From Actinomycetes bacterium (GTDB taxonomy: Bacteria; Actinomycetota; Acidimicrobiia; Acidimicrobiales; RAAP-2): DNA of 64,000 bases. The DNA lies in contig JAJYSU010000005.1 of NCBI GenBank assembly GCA_021793395.1, forward strand, positions 1 through 64,000. The letters are read 5' to 3'. Below, in pieces: positions 52,865-62,037 of this stretch (position 1 is the first letter of the stretch; each line of letters opens with the position of its first letter). Below the pieces are notes generated by a model that was not told the DNA's origin, made no database searches, and saw only the letters and a program-made list of their open reading frames with translations. The position numbers were made by a program, and so were the translations under genes.

Positions 52865-54609
52865 TCGATCACCACCACGACGTCACCGGTACTCACCGAG
52901 TCACCGGGGGCGACGCGGATGGCCGTGACGACTCCGGAGCGCTCGGCGTGTACCGCGTTCTCCATCTTCATGGCCTCAAGAATGAGCACCGGCTCACCGG
53001 CCTCGACCATTTGGCCGACCTCGACCATCACTTTGACAATGGTGCCCTGCATCGGCACGGTGACGTTGGCCGCCCCGCTCCCGACGACGCCGGGATGGTG
53101 CTGACGCCGGGGGCGTGCGGCGGTGCTGGCCGCGCGCGGGAGTCCGCCCGAGTCGGGCACGAAGAGGGTGACGGCGATTCGACGGCCGTCCACTTCGGCG
53201 GTGAGGTCGTGACGTTCGACGAGGGCGGCGTCGGGCGACTCGTCGGCGACGCGTGCCGTGAGCGGGGTGAAGTCGAGGGTCTCCTCGACCCACTTGGTCG
53301 AGTGCGTGCCGCGTGCGAAGTCGTCGCTGGAGAGGATGATGGTGTCCGCGGCGAGGGTGGTGGCGACACCCTCAATCCGCGTCTCGTCGATGGCGCGTAG
53401 CATCCGGCGCCGCGCTCGTTCGCGGTCCGGAGCCCATACCACGAGCTTGGCGATCAGGTTGTCGTAGTACTGGGAGATCGTGTCACCGACCTCGTAGCCG
53501 GCGTCGAGGCGCACCCCGGGCCCGGCGGGCTGATCGAAGCGACTGAGGGTGCCGGGCGACGGGATGAAGCGTCCCTGCGCGGGGTCCTCGGCGTTGACGC
53601 GGATTTCAATGGCGTGGCCCCGCGCGGCGATGTCGTCCTGGGTGAAGTCCAGCTCCTCACCGGCCGCGATGCGTAGCTGCCACTCCACCAGGTCCAGACC
53701 GGTGACCAACTCCGTCACCGGATGCTCGACCTGGAGCCGTGTGTTCATCTCCAGGAAGAAGAACTCCCCGTCCTGGTAGAGGAACTCGACGGTGCCGGCG
53801 TTGACGTACCCGCACGCGCGTGAGACCTTGACCGCGGCCTCGCCCATGGCGCGACGCACGTCGTCGGGGAAGTTCGCCGCGGGTGACTCCTCCACCAGCT
53901 TCTGGTGGCGGCGCTGGGCCGAGCAGTCACGTTCACCGAGCCACAGGGTGTGGCCGTGGGCGTCGGCGAGGATCTGCATCTCGATGTGACGGGGCCAGGC
54001 CAGGTAGCGCTCGACGTAGCATTCGTCGCGGCCGAAGTAGCTGAGGGCTTCGCGTCGGGCACTCTCCCACGCGGCGGAGGCCTCGCCGGCGTCTCGCACG
54101 ACCTTCATGCCGCGCCCGCCACCGCCGTAGGCGGCCTTGATGGCGACCGGCCAGCCGAACTCCTCGCCGAAGTCCACGACGTCGTCGGCGCTCGTCAGCG
54201 TCGTGCTACGCCCGGGAACGCCGGCCACGCCGACGCGTTCGGCGGCCAGTCGCGAGGAGATCTTGTCACCCATGACCTCAATCGCCTCGGGGGGCGGACC
54301 GATGAAGGTGACGCCGCGCGACGTGATGGCCCGAGCGAAGTCGGTGTTCTCGGAGAAGAACCCGTAACCGGGATGCACCGCGTCGGCACCGCTGCGCTCG
54401 AGGATGTCGAGAATGGCGGCGGTGTTGAGGTAGCTCTCGGCCGCGCTCGCGCCACCGAGCGCGTAGGCCTCGTCGGCCAGGCGCACGTGCAGAGCGTCGC
54501 GGTCGAGGTCGGAGTAGATCGCCACCGTGGCGACGCCCATTTCGCGACACGTACGCGCCACGCGCACCGCGATCTCTCCGCGGTTGGCAATTAGGACCTT
54601 CCGTAACAC
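52861..54609 (-). CDS. Acyl-CoA carboxylase alpha subunit (biotin carboxylase + BCCP)
   Basis: 582 aa. Biotin carboxylase: KVLIANRGEIAVRVARTCRE at the N terminus, AVHPGYGFFSENTDFARAI, ATP-grasp GGGGRGMKVVRDAGEASAAW near residue 160, RDCSAQRRHQKLVEESPA, FFFLEMNTRLQVEHPVTELV near 275. The C-terminal carrier domain ends with biotinyl-lysine motif LILEAMKMENAVHA near 548. This fused form (AccA3/PccA-like) pairs with a separate carboxyltransferase beta subunit to carboxylate acetyl- or propionyl-CoA. GTG follows GGGGAGG. Its divergent neighbour is birA, which attaches the biotin. Confidence 0.95.
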   Translation of the reverse strand: MLRKVLIANRGEIAVRVARTCREMGVATVAIYSDLDRDALHVRLADEAYALGGASAAESYLNTAAILDILERSGADAVHPGYGFFSENTDFARAITSRGVTFIGPPPEAIEVMGDKISSRLAAERVGVAGVPGRSTTLTSADDVVDFGEEFGWPVAIKAAYGGGGRGMKVVRDAGEASAAWESARREALSYFGRDECYVERYLAWPRHIEMQILADAHGHTLWLGERDCSAQRRHQKLVEESPAANFPDDVRRAMGEAAVKVSRACGYVNAGTVEFLYQDGEFFFLEMNTRLQVEHPVTELVTGLDLVEWQLRIAAGEELDFTQDDIAARGHAIEIRVNAEDPAQGRFIPSPGTLSRFDQPAGPGVRLDAGYEVGDTISQYYDNLIAKLVVWAPDRERARRRMLRAIDETRIEGVATTLAADTIILSSDDFARGTHSTKWVEETLDFTPLTARVADESPDAALVERHDLTAEVDGRRIAVTLFVPDSGGLPRAASTAARPRRQHHPGVVGSGAANVTVPMQGTIVKVMVEVGQMVEAGEPVLILEAMKMENAVHAERSGVVTAIRVAPGDSVSTGDVVVVIE

Positions 54610-54653
54610 GTGTACCTCCCCTCGGCCGGTCTGCCGGCGCGTCCCCTAAACCC

Positions 54654-54659
54654 TAATGT
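54654..54659 (+). promoter_or_regulatory. -10 element (TAATGT) of birA, leaderless
   Basis: TAATGT ends 6 bases before GTG at 54666; it selects that codon over TTG at 54660. Confidence 0.5.
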
Positions 54660-54665
54660 TTGGGG

Positions 54666-55403
54666 GTGGAAGCTTTGGACTGGCGCGTGACGCACCTGGC
54701 GGAGGTGGCCTCGACCAACGAGTGGCTGGCCGAGAGGGCCGACGCACCCGAGGGCCTGGTCGTCTACGCCGATTACCAGTCGGCGGGACGGGGCCGCCGC
54801 AATCGCACCTGGTCGGCCCCCGTAGGGTCGTCCCTGCTGTGCTCGGTACTGCTGCGAGCGCCGGCGAGTGATGCGCAGTGGGTCGTCGCGGCGTTGGCCC
54901 TCAGCGCGCGCGCGGCGCTGGCCGACCGGGCGGGGCTGGCGGTCTCGCTCAAGTGGCCCAACGACCTACTCGTCGGCGACGCGAAGCTGGCGGGCGTGCT
55001 GGCCCAGGCCTCGACGCACGGTCCGGTCGCGACCGTTGTGGCCGGGCTGGGCGTCAACCTCACGGCGCACCCGGCGGACGTGGACGCGACTGACGTGCGC
55101 GAGGCGTCGGGCGTGGTCGTCGATCCGGGGGATCTGCTGAGCGCGACGCTCGACCACCTCGCCGTGCGCCACGCCGCCCTCGTGCACGACGAGGGGCGTG
55201 ACAACCTGCGCCGCGAGTACCTCGCCGCTCTGGCGACGCTCGGGCGACGCGTTCGCGTGGAGCGAGGGCCCGACGTGCTGGAGGGCGTGGCCCGCGACGT
55301 GGACGCGACCGGGGCCCTCGTGCTCGACGTGGACGGCGCGCGGCTCACGGTCAGTGCCGGCGACGTCGTGCACCTGCGAACGGTGGCGGGAGCAGCCTCG
55401 TGA
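54666..55403 (+). CDS. birA: Biotin-[acetyl-CoA-carboxylase] ligase
   Basis: About 245 aa. Biotin protein ligase without an N-terminal DNA-binding domain, so it is an enzyme only, not a repressor. Motifs: VASTNEWLAERADAPEG, SAGRGRRNRTWSAPVGSSLL (biotinyl-AMP loop) near residue 36, VSLKWPNDLLVGDAKLAGVL near 94, GLGVNLTAH, and a small C-terminal SH3-like domain. Divergent from the biotin carboxylase/BCCP gene, its protein substrate. Overlaps rfbD by 4 bases. Confidence 0.93.
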   Translation: MEALDWRVTHLAEVASTNEWLAERADAPEGLVVYADYQSAGRGRRNRTWSAPVGSSLLCSVLLRAPASDAQWVVAALALSARAALADRAGLAVSLKWPNDLLVGDAKLAGVLAQASTHGPVATVVAGLGVNLTAHPADVDATDVREASGVVVDPGDLLSATLDHLAVRHAALVHDEGRDNLRREYLAALATLGRRVRVERGPDVLEGVARDVDATGALVLDVDGARLTVSAGDVVHLRTVAGAAS

Positions 55404-56326
55404 GTCGCCCCGTGCGCGTCCTCGTCACCGGGGCGGGGGGACAGGTGGGTCGCGACCTCGTCGACACCCTCCAGGGGATAGCGGTCCCCGGAGCGGACCC
55501 GGAGTTTTGGCCCGACGACCACCCGGTCGAGCGGGACGAGTTCGAGGTGGTGGGGCTCACGCGTCACGAGTTGGACGTCACCGATCGCGGCGACGTCGTG
55601 CGCGCGATGACGGTGGTGCGCCCCGACGTCATTGTTCACCTGGCGGCCTACACGGCGGTGGACCGCGCCGAGACCGACGCGGACACGTGCTACGCCGTGA
55701 ACGCGCGAGGAACCGAGACGATGGTCCTGGGCGCGCGCGCGAGTGGCGCTCACCTGGTCGCGGTCTCGACGGACTACGTCTTCGACGGCGAGAAGGGTGC
55801 GCCCTACGTCGAAGACGACCTCGCTAAACCCCTGAGCGTGTACGGCGCGTCGAAGTGGGCGGGCGAACAGTACTGCGGACCGGAGGACAGCGTGGTACGC
55901 ACGTCGTGGGTCATGGGCGTTCGAGGGCGCAACGTCGCGCACGTCATCGCGGAGCGCGCCGACCAGGGTGCGACGGTACGTTTCGTGGACGACCAGGTGG
56001 GGACCGTGACCGTGGCGGCGGATCTGGCACGGGCGCTGGTCACCCTGGTGCGTGCGCGGCCCGGGGGGGTCTGGCACGTGGCCAACTCCGGCGAAGCGAC
56101 CTGGTTCGAGGTGGCGCGCCACGTGGGCGAGTGTCGAGGTCGTCACGACGGGTTCGCCACGGCGATTCGGACCGATCAATTAGACCCCGCCCCCCTGGCG
56201 CGGCGCCCACGGCGTAGCGACCTCGCGACGGATCGGTGGCGCGAGCGGGGGTGGGCGGCCCTACCCCCGTGGCGTGAGGGCGTCGCTCGCCTGGTTGCCG
56301 ATCGTTCTCGCGGGAGCGTCGCGTGA
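55400..56326 (+). CDS. rfbD: dTDP-4-dehydrorhamnose reductase
   Basis: 308 aa extended SDR. VLVTGAGGQVGRDLVDTLQG at the N terminus binds NADPH. DVTDRGDVVRAMTVVRPDVI, HLAAYTAVDRAETDADTCYA, STDYVFDGEKGAPYVEDD and YGASKWAGEQYC (catalytic Tyr-Lys) follow. It makes dTDP-L-rhamnose for cell-wall glycan; in actinobacteria rhamnose links arabinogalactan or other polymers to peptidoglycan. The next gene is a glycosyltransferase overlapping by 4 bases. Confidence 0.93.
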   Translation: MSRPVRVLVTGAGGQVGRDLVDTLQGIAVPGADPEFWPDDHPVERDEFEVVGLTRHELDVTDRGDVVRAMTVVRPDVIVHLAAYTAVDRAETDADTCYAVNARGTETMVLGARASGAHLVAVSTDYVFDGEKGAPYVEDDLAKPLSVYGASKWAGEQYCGPEDSVVRTSWVMGVRGRNVAHVIAERADQGATVRFVDDQVGTVTVAADLARALVTLVRARPGGVWHVANSGEATWFEVARHVGECRGRHDGFATAIRTDQLDPAPLARRPRRSDLATDRWRERGWAALPPWREGVARLVADRSRGSVA

Positions 56327-57165
56327 GTGGCGCGTTACCGACACTGAGCGCGGTGGTCGTCGACTACCACGCGGGACCGGCCCTCGAGGACTGTGTCGCC
56401 TCTCTGGGGGCGAACGGAGTCCGTGAGGTGGTGGTGGTGGACAACGCGACGCCGGGCACGGCTCGCTCGATCCTGGCGCGACGTCCGGTCACCGTGGTAG
56501 AGACCGGGCGCAACCTCGGCTACGGCCGGGGCGTGAATCGTGGCGCGGCGGTGGCGGCGCCCTCACGGTACCTGCTCGTGACCAATCCCGACGTCGTGGT
56601 GCACGACGGCGCGGTGGATGCACTGGTGGCCTTTCTCGAGCAACGCGACGACGTGGCCCTCGTCGGTCCGCTGATCGTGCGCCCGGACGGATCCCTCTAC
56701 CCGTCCCAGCGCGTCTTTCCCAACGTGTGGCTGGCCGCGACTCACGCGTTGATCGCGCCGTGGTGGCCGACCAACCCCGCGACGCGTCGCTATCGCTCGC
56801 CGCGGCCGGACGGCACGGTGGACTGGGTCTCGGGGGCGTGTTTCGTGATACGCCGTGAGGTCTTCGAAGCCGTGGGGGGGTTCGACGAGCGCTACTTCAT
56901 GTTCGCCGAGGACATGGACCTCTGCTGGCGGGTACGCGAGCGCGGACTCGCCGTGGCCGCGGTGAGTACGGCGGTGGTGACCCACGTCGAGGGGGTGTCG
57001 CGCCGGGGCGTGTCGCGCGCGATGGTGGTCGCTCACCACGTCAGCGCCCTGCGCTTCGAGGCGCAGACCTCGCGGGGTTGGCGTCGTGCTCTGCTGCCCC
57101 TGGCGGCACTGGTGCTGGGGCTGCGCCTCAGCGTCCTGTCGCTGCGTGCGGGCCGAGGAACGTAG
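56323..57165 (+). CDS. Family 2 glycosyltransferase, rhamnosyltransferase-like
   Basis: 280 aa GT-A fold enzyme. LSAVVVDYHAGPALEDCVAS and VVVVDNATPGTARSIL at the N terminus, NLGYGRGVNRGAAVAAPSRY, LLVTNPDVVVHDGAVDAL (the D.D metal motif region), VSGACFVIRREVFEAVGGFD and FMFAEDMDLCWRVRERGL. This is the WbbL/rhamnosyl and related group. With rfbD it probably transfers rhamnose onto a lipid-linked cell-wall precursor. A hydrophobic stretch near the C terminus (LLPLAALVLGLRLSVLSL) could anchor it to the membrane. Confidence 0.87.
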   Translation: MSGALPTLSAVVVDYHAGPALEDCVASLGANGVREVVVVDNATPGTARSILARRPVTVVETGRNLGYGRGVNRGAAVAAPSRYLLVTNPDVVVHDGAVDALVAFLEQRDDVALVGPLIVRPDGSLYPSQRVFPNVWLAATHALIAPWWPTNPATRRYRSPRPDGTVDWVSGACFVIRREVFEAVGGFDERYFMFAEDMDLCWRVRERGLAVAAVSTAVVTHVEGVSRRGVSRAMVVAHHVSALRFEAQTSRGWRRALLPLAALVLGLRLSVLSLRAGRGT

Positions 57166-57427
57166 ACTGAGGGAGGCTGCGGGCGGGTCTGTGGTTGAAA
57201 GTCGATGCCAGCCGCGGGCGAAACGACCCACGTAAGGCGTCTCGCGACGCTGATCATGGCGCGGTTTAGAGGTAAGTCCCGCCTCGTGGTGGTCACCGTG
57301 GCCATCACGGGAGTCGGTGGAACGACGTACGTGCGTTCCGCCTGTGGGCGAGTGTGGGGTCAAAGACCAGGTCAGACGCCCGTAGCCCCACGGTGGCGCG
57401 CGTCCGACCGGTAGGGTGAAACACGAC
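57166..57427 (+). other. Gap before secA with a possible small membrane ORF
   Basis: A frame from ATG 57205 (69 codons) or ATG 57256 (52 codons; MARFRGKSRLVVVTVAI...) ends with TAG at 57412-57414. It holds one hydrophobic stretch (LVVVTVAITGVGG) after basic residues. No ribosome-binding site and no family. TAGACT at 57163-57168, overlapping the glycosyltransferase stop, could be a -10 for this region. The TAG at 57412 is also the start of the TAGGGT before secA. Confidence 0.3.
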
Positions 57428-60100
57428 ATGAGTGTATTTAGCAAGATTCTGAGGGCCGGAGAAGGCAAGCGCGTGCGCCAGCTCGCGGAGCTGGTGGGTC
57501 CGATCAATGACGCGGCCGGAGAGGTGGCGGGCTTGACCGACGCCGAGTTGCGGGGCCGCACGGACGCGTTTCGTGATCGCCTCGCCGACGGCGAGACGTT
57601 GGATGATCTGCTGATCGACGCCTTCGCCGTGGTTCGCGAGGCCGCGACGCGCGTACTCGGGCAGCGCCACTACGACGAGCAGCTGATGGGTGGCATGGCC
57701 CTGCACTTCGGGTGGATCGCGGAGATGAAGACCGGTGAGGGCAAGACGCTGGTGTCGACCCTGCCGGTGTACCTGAACGCGCTGAGCGGTCGCGGCGTGC
57801 ACGTGGTGACCGTCAATGACTATCTGGCGACGCGTGACGCCAACTGGATGGGCGAACTGCACCGTTTCCTGGGTTTGACGGTCGGTCGCGTCGGCCCCGA
57901 CCTCGAGGACTTCGAGGACAAGCGCGCCGCCTACCAGTGCGACGTCACCTACGGTACGAACACCGAGTTTGGGTTCGACTACCTGCGCGACAACATGGCG
58001 CGGCGCCGCGAGCACATGGTTCAGCGCGGTCACCACTACGCGATCGTCGACGAGGTGGACTCGATCTTGATCGACGAGGCCCGTACACCACTGATCATCT
58101 CCGGACCCGCGTCGGACGTGACGAAGCTCTACTACCAGTTCGCCTCGATCGTGCGCACCCTGGTGCGCGACGTCGACTACGAGGTTGACGAAGAGAAGAA
58201 GACGGTCATGCCAACCGAGTCGGGCATCGAGAAGGTGGAGCGTCAGCTCGGCGTCACGAACCTCTACGACGCGGTCGCGACGAACTACGTGCACCAGTTG
58301 GGTCAGGCGCTGCGGGCTAAGGAGTTGTTCCACCGCGACAAGGACTACCTGGTCGACGGGGGCGAAGTGAAGATCGTCGACGAGTTCACCGGGCGCACGC
58401 TCGAGGGACGGCGGTGGTCGGACGGACTGCATCAGGCGGTGGAGGCGAAGGAGCGGGTGCGCATCCAGGAGGAGAACCACACCTGGGCGACGGTCACGCT
58501 GCAGAACTACTTCCGCCTGTACGAGAAGTTGGCGGGCATGACGGGCACGGCCGAGACCGAGGCCAGCGAGTTCTCCAGTACCTACGGCCTCGCGGTCGTG
58601 CCGATTCCCACCCATCGCCCGCTCGTGCGCGTCGACCAGCCGGACCTGATTTTCAAGACCGAAGAGGCCAAGTTCGCCGCCATCGTCGAGGACGTCGCCG
58701 AACGAAGTGGTCGGGGACAGCCGATTCTGCTCGGTACCGCGTCAGTGGAGAAGTCGGAACTGCTCTCTCGCGCCCTGTCCCAGGCGGGTATTTCTCACGA
58801 GGTGCTCAACGCCAAGCAGCACTTTCGCGAAGCGGAGATCGTGACGCAGGCGGGGCGACTGCACGCGGTGACCGTGGCGACCAACATGGCCGGTCGAGGC
58901 GTCGACATCATTCTGGGAGGTAATCCCGAAGGGTTGGCCGCTCGAGAGGCGATCGCTCGCGGTCTGGCGCCGGGCAGTGACGAGTACGAGGTGGTCTACC
59001 GCCAGGAGCTGGCGCGCCTGCGCCCCCTCTGCGAGGCGGAGGGTGACGAGGTTCGGGCACTGGGCGGACTCTACGTTCTCGGCACCGAGCGTCACGACTC
59101 GAGGCGTATCGATAACCAGTTACGCGGTCGATCCGGTCGTCAGGGCGACCCCGGCGAGAGTCGCTTCTATCTCTCGCTCGAGGACGAGTTGATGCGTCTG
59201 TTCGCCACCGGGGCGGTGTCGTGGGTGATGGACCGCACGATGCCCGAGAGCGAGGCGATCGAGGCGAAGATGGTGTCGCGGGCCATCGAGCGGGCGCAGA
59301 ATACGGTCGAGAGCCGCAACGCCGAGATTCGCAAGGACGTGCTGAAGTACGACGAAGTGATGAACGAGCAGCGCAAGGTGATCTACGAGCGCCGCCAGCA
59401 GGTCATCGACGGTGACGATATCCACGACGTGACCCTCGCCATGATTGAGGAGGAGCTGTCTCGCGCGGTACTCGGTCAACTCGGTAGCGAGTACGCCGAG
59501 GAGTGGGATCTGAACGCGCTCCTCATGGAGCTGCAGTCGTTCTACCCCTCGTTGCTCACTCTGGAGTCACTGGGCACCTACGACGACCGCGACGAGGTCG
59601 TGGCGCTCGTGGTCGAGGACGCGGTGGGACTCTACGAGCGCAAGTGCGCCGAGTATCCGGGAGGCCTAGAGACGGCGAAGGAGATCGAGCGCGACGTCAT
59701 GCTGCAGATCCTCGACCAGCGCTGGCGCGATCATCTGGCGGACATGGATTACCTGCGCGACGGCATTCACTTGCGTCAGGTGGCCCAGCAGGACCCGCTG
59801 ACCGCGTGGCAAAAGGAGGGTTATCTCATGTTCGAGCACCTCCTCGAGGCCGTGAACGCGGACTACGTGCGTTACATCACCCACGTCGAGGCGACGCCGA
59901 CCGAGGAGGAGTCGTTCGAGTCGGACGAGGACTTGGAGCGGGCGGTAACCAACGTGGCCGAGGTCGCGCCGGGGGCGCTGGAGCCGCCGCGTCACGACCC
60001 CGCCCCGACGACGAAGAAGCAGGGGGACAAGATCGGCCGTAACGAGCCCTGCTGGTGCGGGTCGGGTCGCAAGTACAAGCAGTGCCATGGCCGACCCTAA
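57428..60100 (+). CDS. secA: Preprotein translocase ATPase SecA
   Basis: About 890 aa. Motor of Sec export. Walker A MKTGEGKTLVSTLPVYLNAL near residue 100, YGTNTEFGFDYLRDNM, Walker B VDEVDSILIDEARTPLIISG near 207, the helical scaffold AGMTGTAETEASEF, ATNMAGRGVDIILGGNPEGLA near 480, GRSGRQGDPGESRFYLSLED near 555, and the C-terminal zinc motif PCWCGSGRKYKQCHGRP. The longer frame starts with GTG at 57416. ATG 57428 is 10 bases after TAGGGT (57412-57417). The stop overlaps prfB by 14 bases. Confidence 0.96.
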   Translation: MSVFSKILRAGEGKRVRQLAELVGPINDAAGEVAGLTDAELRGRTDAFRDRLADGETLDDLLIDAFAVVREAATRVLGQRHYDEQLMGGMALHFGWIAEMKTGEGKTLVSTLPVYLNALSGRGVHVVTVNDYLATRDANWMGELHRFLGLTVGRVGPDLEDFEDKRAAYQCDVTYGTNTEFGFDYLRDNMARRREHMVQRGHHYAIVDEVDSILIDEARTPLIISGPASDVTKLYYQFASIVRTLVRDVDYEVDEEKKTVMPTESGIEKVERQLGVTNLYDAVATNYVHQLGQALRAKELFHRDKDYLVDGGEVKIVDEFTGRTLEGRRWSDGLHQAVEAKERVRIQEENHTWATVTLQNYFRLYEKLAGMTGTAETEASEFSSTYGLAVVPIPTHRPLVRVDQPDLIFKTEEAKFAAIVEDVAERSGRGQPILLGTASVEKSELLSRALSQAGISHEVLNAKQHFREAEIVTQAGRLHAVTVATNMAGRGVDIILGGNPEGLAAREAIARGLAPGSDEYEVVYRQELARLRPLCEAEGDEVRALGGLYVLGTERHDSRRIDNQLRGRSGRQGDPGESRFYLSLEDELMRLFATGAVSWVMDRTMPESEAIEAKMVSRAIERAQNTVESRNAEIRKDVLKYDEVMNEQRKVIYERRQQVIDGDDIHDVTLAMIEEELSRAVLGQLGSEYAEEWDLNALLMELQSFYPSLLTLESLGTYDDRDEVVALVVEDAVGLYERKCAEYPGGLETAKEIERDVMLQILDQRWRDHLADMDYLRDGIHLRQVAQQDPLTAWQKEGYLMFEHLLEAVNADYVRYITHVEATPTEEESFESDEDLERAVTNVAEVAPGALEPPRHDPAPTTKKQGDKIGRNEPCWCGSGRKYKQCHGRP

Positions 60101-61235
60101 GGCCGAAAATGCCCTGCGCGACGACCTGGCCACGCTCGCGCAGTACGAGGAGCGCTGGCGCGCGGCGGGCGAGTACCTCTCCATCGCCGAGGCGCGGGCG
60201 CGCCACGAGGCCCTGGCCGGCGAGGTGGAAGCGCCGGACCTGTGGGACGATCAGGATCACGCGCGCCACGTGACCACCGAGTTGGGACGTCTGGGCAACG
60301 ACCTGGACCGTTACGACGCGCTGGGTCGCTCGATCGATGACTGTACCGTGCTGGCGGAGTTCGCGCGCGAGTCGCTGGGAGGTGACGAGCCCGACTGGTC
60401 GTCGCTGGGAGAGCTCACCACGGAGTTGGAGTCGTTGGGTCGCGCCCTCGACGCGCTGGAGACCGAGAGCCTGTTTCGTGGGCCCTACGACCAGAACGAC
60501 GCCATCGTGGAACTGCACGCCGGGGCGGGCGGGACCGACGCTCAGGACTGGACCGAGATGCTGGTGCGGATGTACTCGCGTTGGGCCGAGCGGCGCGGTT
60601 TCGTCGTGGAAGTGGATGAGGCGACCGAGGGCCAGGAAGCGGGGCTGCTGTCGGCGACGTTCATCGTCAAGGGACGTTATGCGTACGGCTGGCTCTCCAG
60701 TGAGCGCGGCGTGCACCGGTTGGTTCGCATCAGCCCGTTCGACTCCCAGGCGCGTCGTCAGACCAGTTTCGCGTCGCTCGACGTGACGCCGCTGCTCGAG
60801 GGTGACGCGTCGGAGGTTGAGATCGACGAGAAGGAGCTGCGCATCGACACCTATCGATCGTCCGGGGCGGGCGGCCAGCACGTGAACAAGACGGACTCGG
60901 CGATTCGTATCACTCACCTGCCGACGGGTGTCGTGGTGAGCTGTCAGAACGAGCGCTCCCAGCACCAGAACCGCGCGCGGGCGATGCAGATCCTGGAAGC
61001 CAAGTTGGCCGAGCGCGCCAGGGCGCAGCGACAGGCCGAAATGGACGCCCTAAGCGGCACGCGCGCCGACAACGCCTGGGGCTCGCAGATTCGTAGCTAC
61101 GTCCAGGCTCCCTACCAACTGGTCAAGGACCACCGCACCGACGTCGAGACGGGCAACGTCGAGGCGGTGCTGGACGGCGATCTGGACGCGTTCATGGAGG
61201 CGGAACTGCGCCGCCAGCGTACCGGGCGCTCTTGA
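60087..61235 (+). CDS. prfB: Peptide chain release factor 2
   Basis: 382 aa. Terminates translation at UGA/UAA. The codon-recognition tripeptide SPF is in RLVRISPFDSQARRQTSF near residue 222, and the peptidyl-hydrolysis motif GGQ is in SGAGGQHVNKTDSAIRI near 262. The frame is continuous from ATG 60087: there is no in-frame UGA and no need for the +1 programmed frameshift that controls prfB in many bacteria. It begins inside the secA tail, so translation is probably coupled. Confidence 0.95.
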   Translation: MADPKAENALRDDLATLAQYEERWRAAGEYLSIAEARARHEALAGEVEAPDLWDDQDHARHVTTELGRLGNDLDRYDALGRSIDDCTVLAEFARESLGGDEPDWSSLGELTTELESLGRALDALETESLFRGPYDQNDAIVELHAGAGGTDAQDWTEMLVRMYSRWAERRGFVVEVDEATEGQEAGLLSATFIVKGRYAYGWLSSERGVHRLVRISPFDSQARRQTSFASLDVTPLLEGDASEVEIDEKELRIDTYRSSGAGGQHVNKTDSAIRITHLPTGVVVSCQNERSQHQNRARAMQILEAKLAERARAQRQAEMDALSGTRADNAWGSQIRSYVQAPYQLVKDHRTDVETGNVEAVLDGDLDAFMEAELRRQRTGRS

Positions 61236-61268
61236 GTCGCGTGGCGTCGCGCCGCCGTCGTGGCCACG

Positions 61269-61274
61269 TACAAT
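61269..61274 (+). promoter_or_regulatory. -10 element (TACAAT) upstream of ftsEX
   Basis: TACAAT gives a leader of about 55 bases to the ftsE GTG at 61336, which has a GGAGGG ribosome-binding site. So ftsE uses a conventional leader. Confidence 0.45.
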
Positions 61275-61335
61275 GGAGCATCGTGTACGTAGGCGCCGTC
61301 GGGCCAGTCAGTAGTCCATCCTGGAGGGTGCGAGC

Positions 61336-62037
61336 GTGATTCGTTTTGACCACGTGTCGAAGACGTATAAGAACGGCACGCCCGCGCTGAAGGACATCTC
61401 GCTCAATATCGACAAGGGCGAGTTCGTCTTTCTCGTCGGGGCGTCGGGTTCGGGCAAGACGACGTTCCTGCGGCTCCTGCTACGCGAGGAGTTGCCCGAC
61501 CAGGGTCGCATCCTCGAGGCGGGCCGCGACATCGGTCACCTCTCGTCGTGGCGCGTGCCCTATCTGCGTCGCAATATCGGCTGCGTGTTCCAAGACTTTC
61601 GCCTTCTCCCCAACAAGACCGTGTTCGAGAACGTGGCCTTCGCCCTCGAAGTGATTGGGCGACCCCGCTCGACGGTGGAGTCGCAGGTGCCTCAGATCCT
61701 GGACCTGGTGGGTCTTGCCAGTAAGGAGAAGAATTTGCCCGGGGAACTTTCCGGTGGAGAGCAGCAGCGCGTCGCGGTGGCCCGCGCGTTCGTGAATCGA
61801 CCGCTGATCCTTCTGGCCGACGAGCCGACCGGCAATCTTGACCCTACTAACTCGGAGTCGATCATGGCGCTGCTGGAGCGGATTAACCGCACGGGAACGA
61901 CGGTGGTGATGGCCACGCACGACAAGGTTCTGGTGGACCGGATGCGCCGGCGGGTTATCGAACTGGACCGGGGCGAAATGATACGTGACCAGGTTCGTGG
62001 CGTGTACGGCATCGACGAGACTCCCGTGAGTTTGTAG
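61336..62037 (+). CDS. ftsE: Cell-division ATP-binding protein FtsE
   Basis: 233 aa. Cytoplasmic ATPase of FtsEX, which activates cell-wall hydrolases at division. Opening [20 protein letters not shown] is typical. Walker [16 protein letters not shown] near residue 35, Q-loop [20 protein letters not shown], signature [19 protein letters not shown] near 137, Walker [13 protein letters not shown] and H-loop [18 protein letters not shown]. Stop is directly followed by the ftsX GTG. Confidence 0.95.
   Translation: MIRFDHVSKTYKNGTPALKDISLNIDKGEFVFLVGASGSGKTTFLRLLLREELPDQGRILEAGRDIGHLSSWRVPYLRRNIGCVFQDFRLLPNKTVFENVAFALEVIGRPRSTVESQVPQILDLVGLASKEKNLPGELSGGEQQRVAVARAFVNRPLILLADEPTGNLDPTNSESIMALLERINRTGTTVVMATHDKVLVDRMRRRVIELDRGEMIRDQVRGVYGIDETPVSL

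Noticed and set aside
54773-56179. 468-aa minus-strand open frame opposite birA and rfbD
   Set aside because: It spans two recognised genes in antisense and has no recognisable motif.
57166-57427. Riboswitch or structured RNA upstream of secA
   Set aside because: I could find only a 5-base distal pairing (gggtc/gaccc) and no known riboswitch core.
60087-60180. Programmed +1 frameshift in prfB
   Set aside because: The frame is continuous from ATG with no in-frame UGA.
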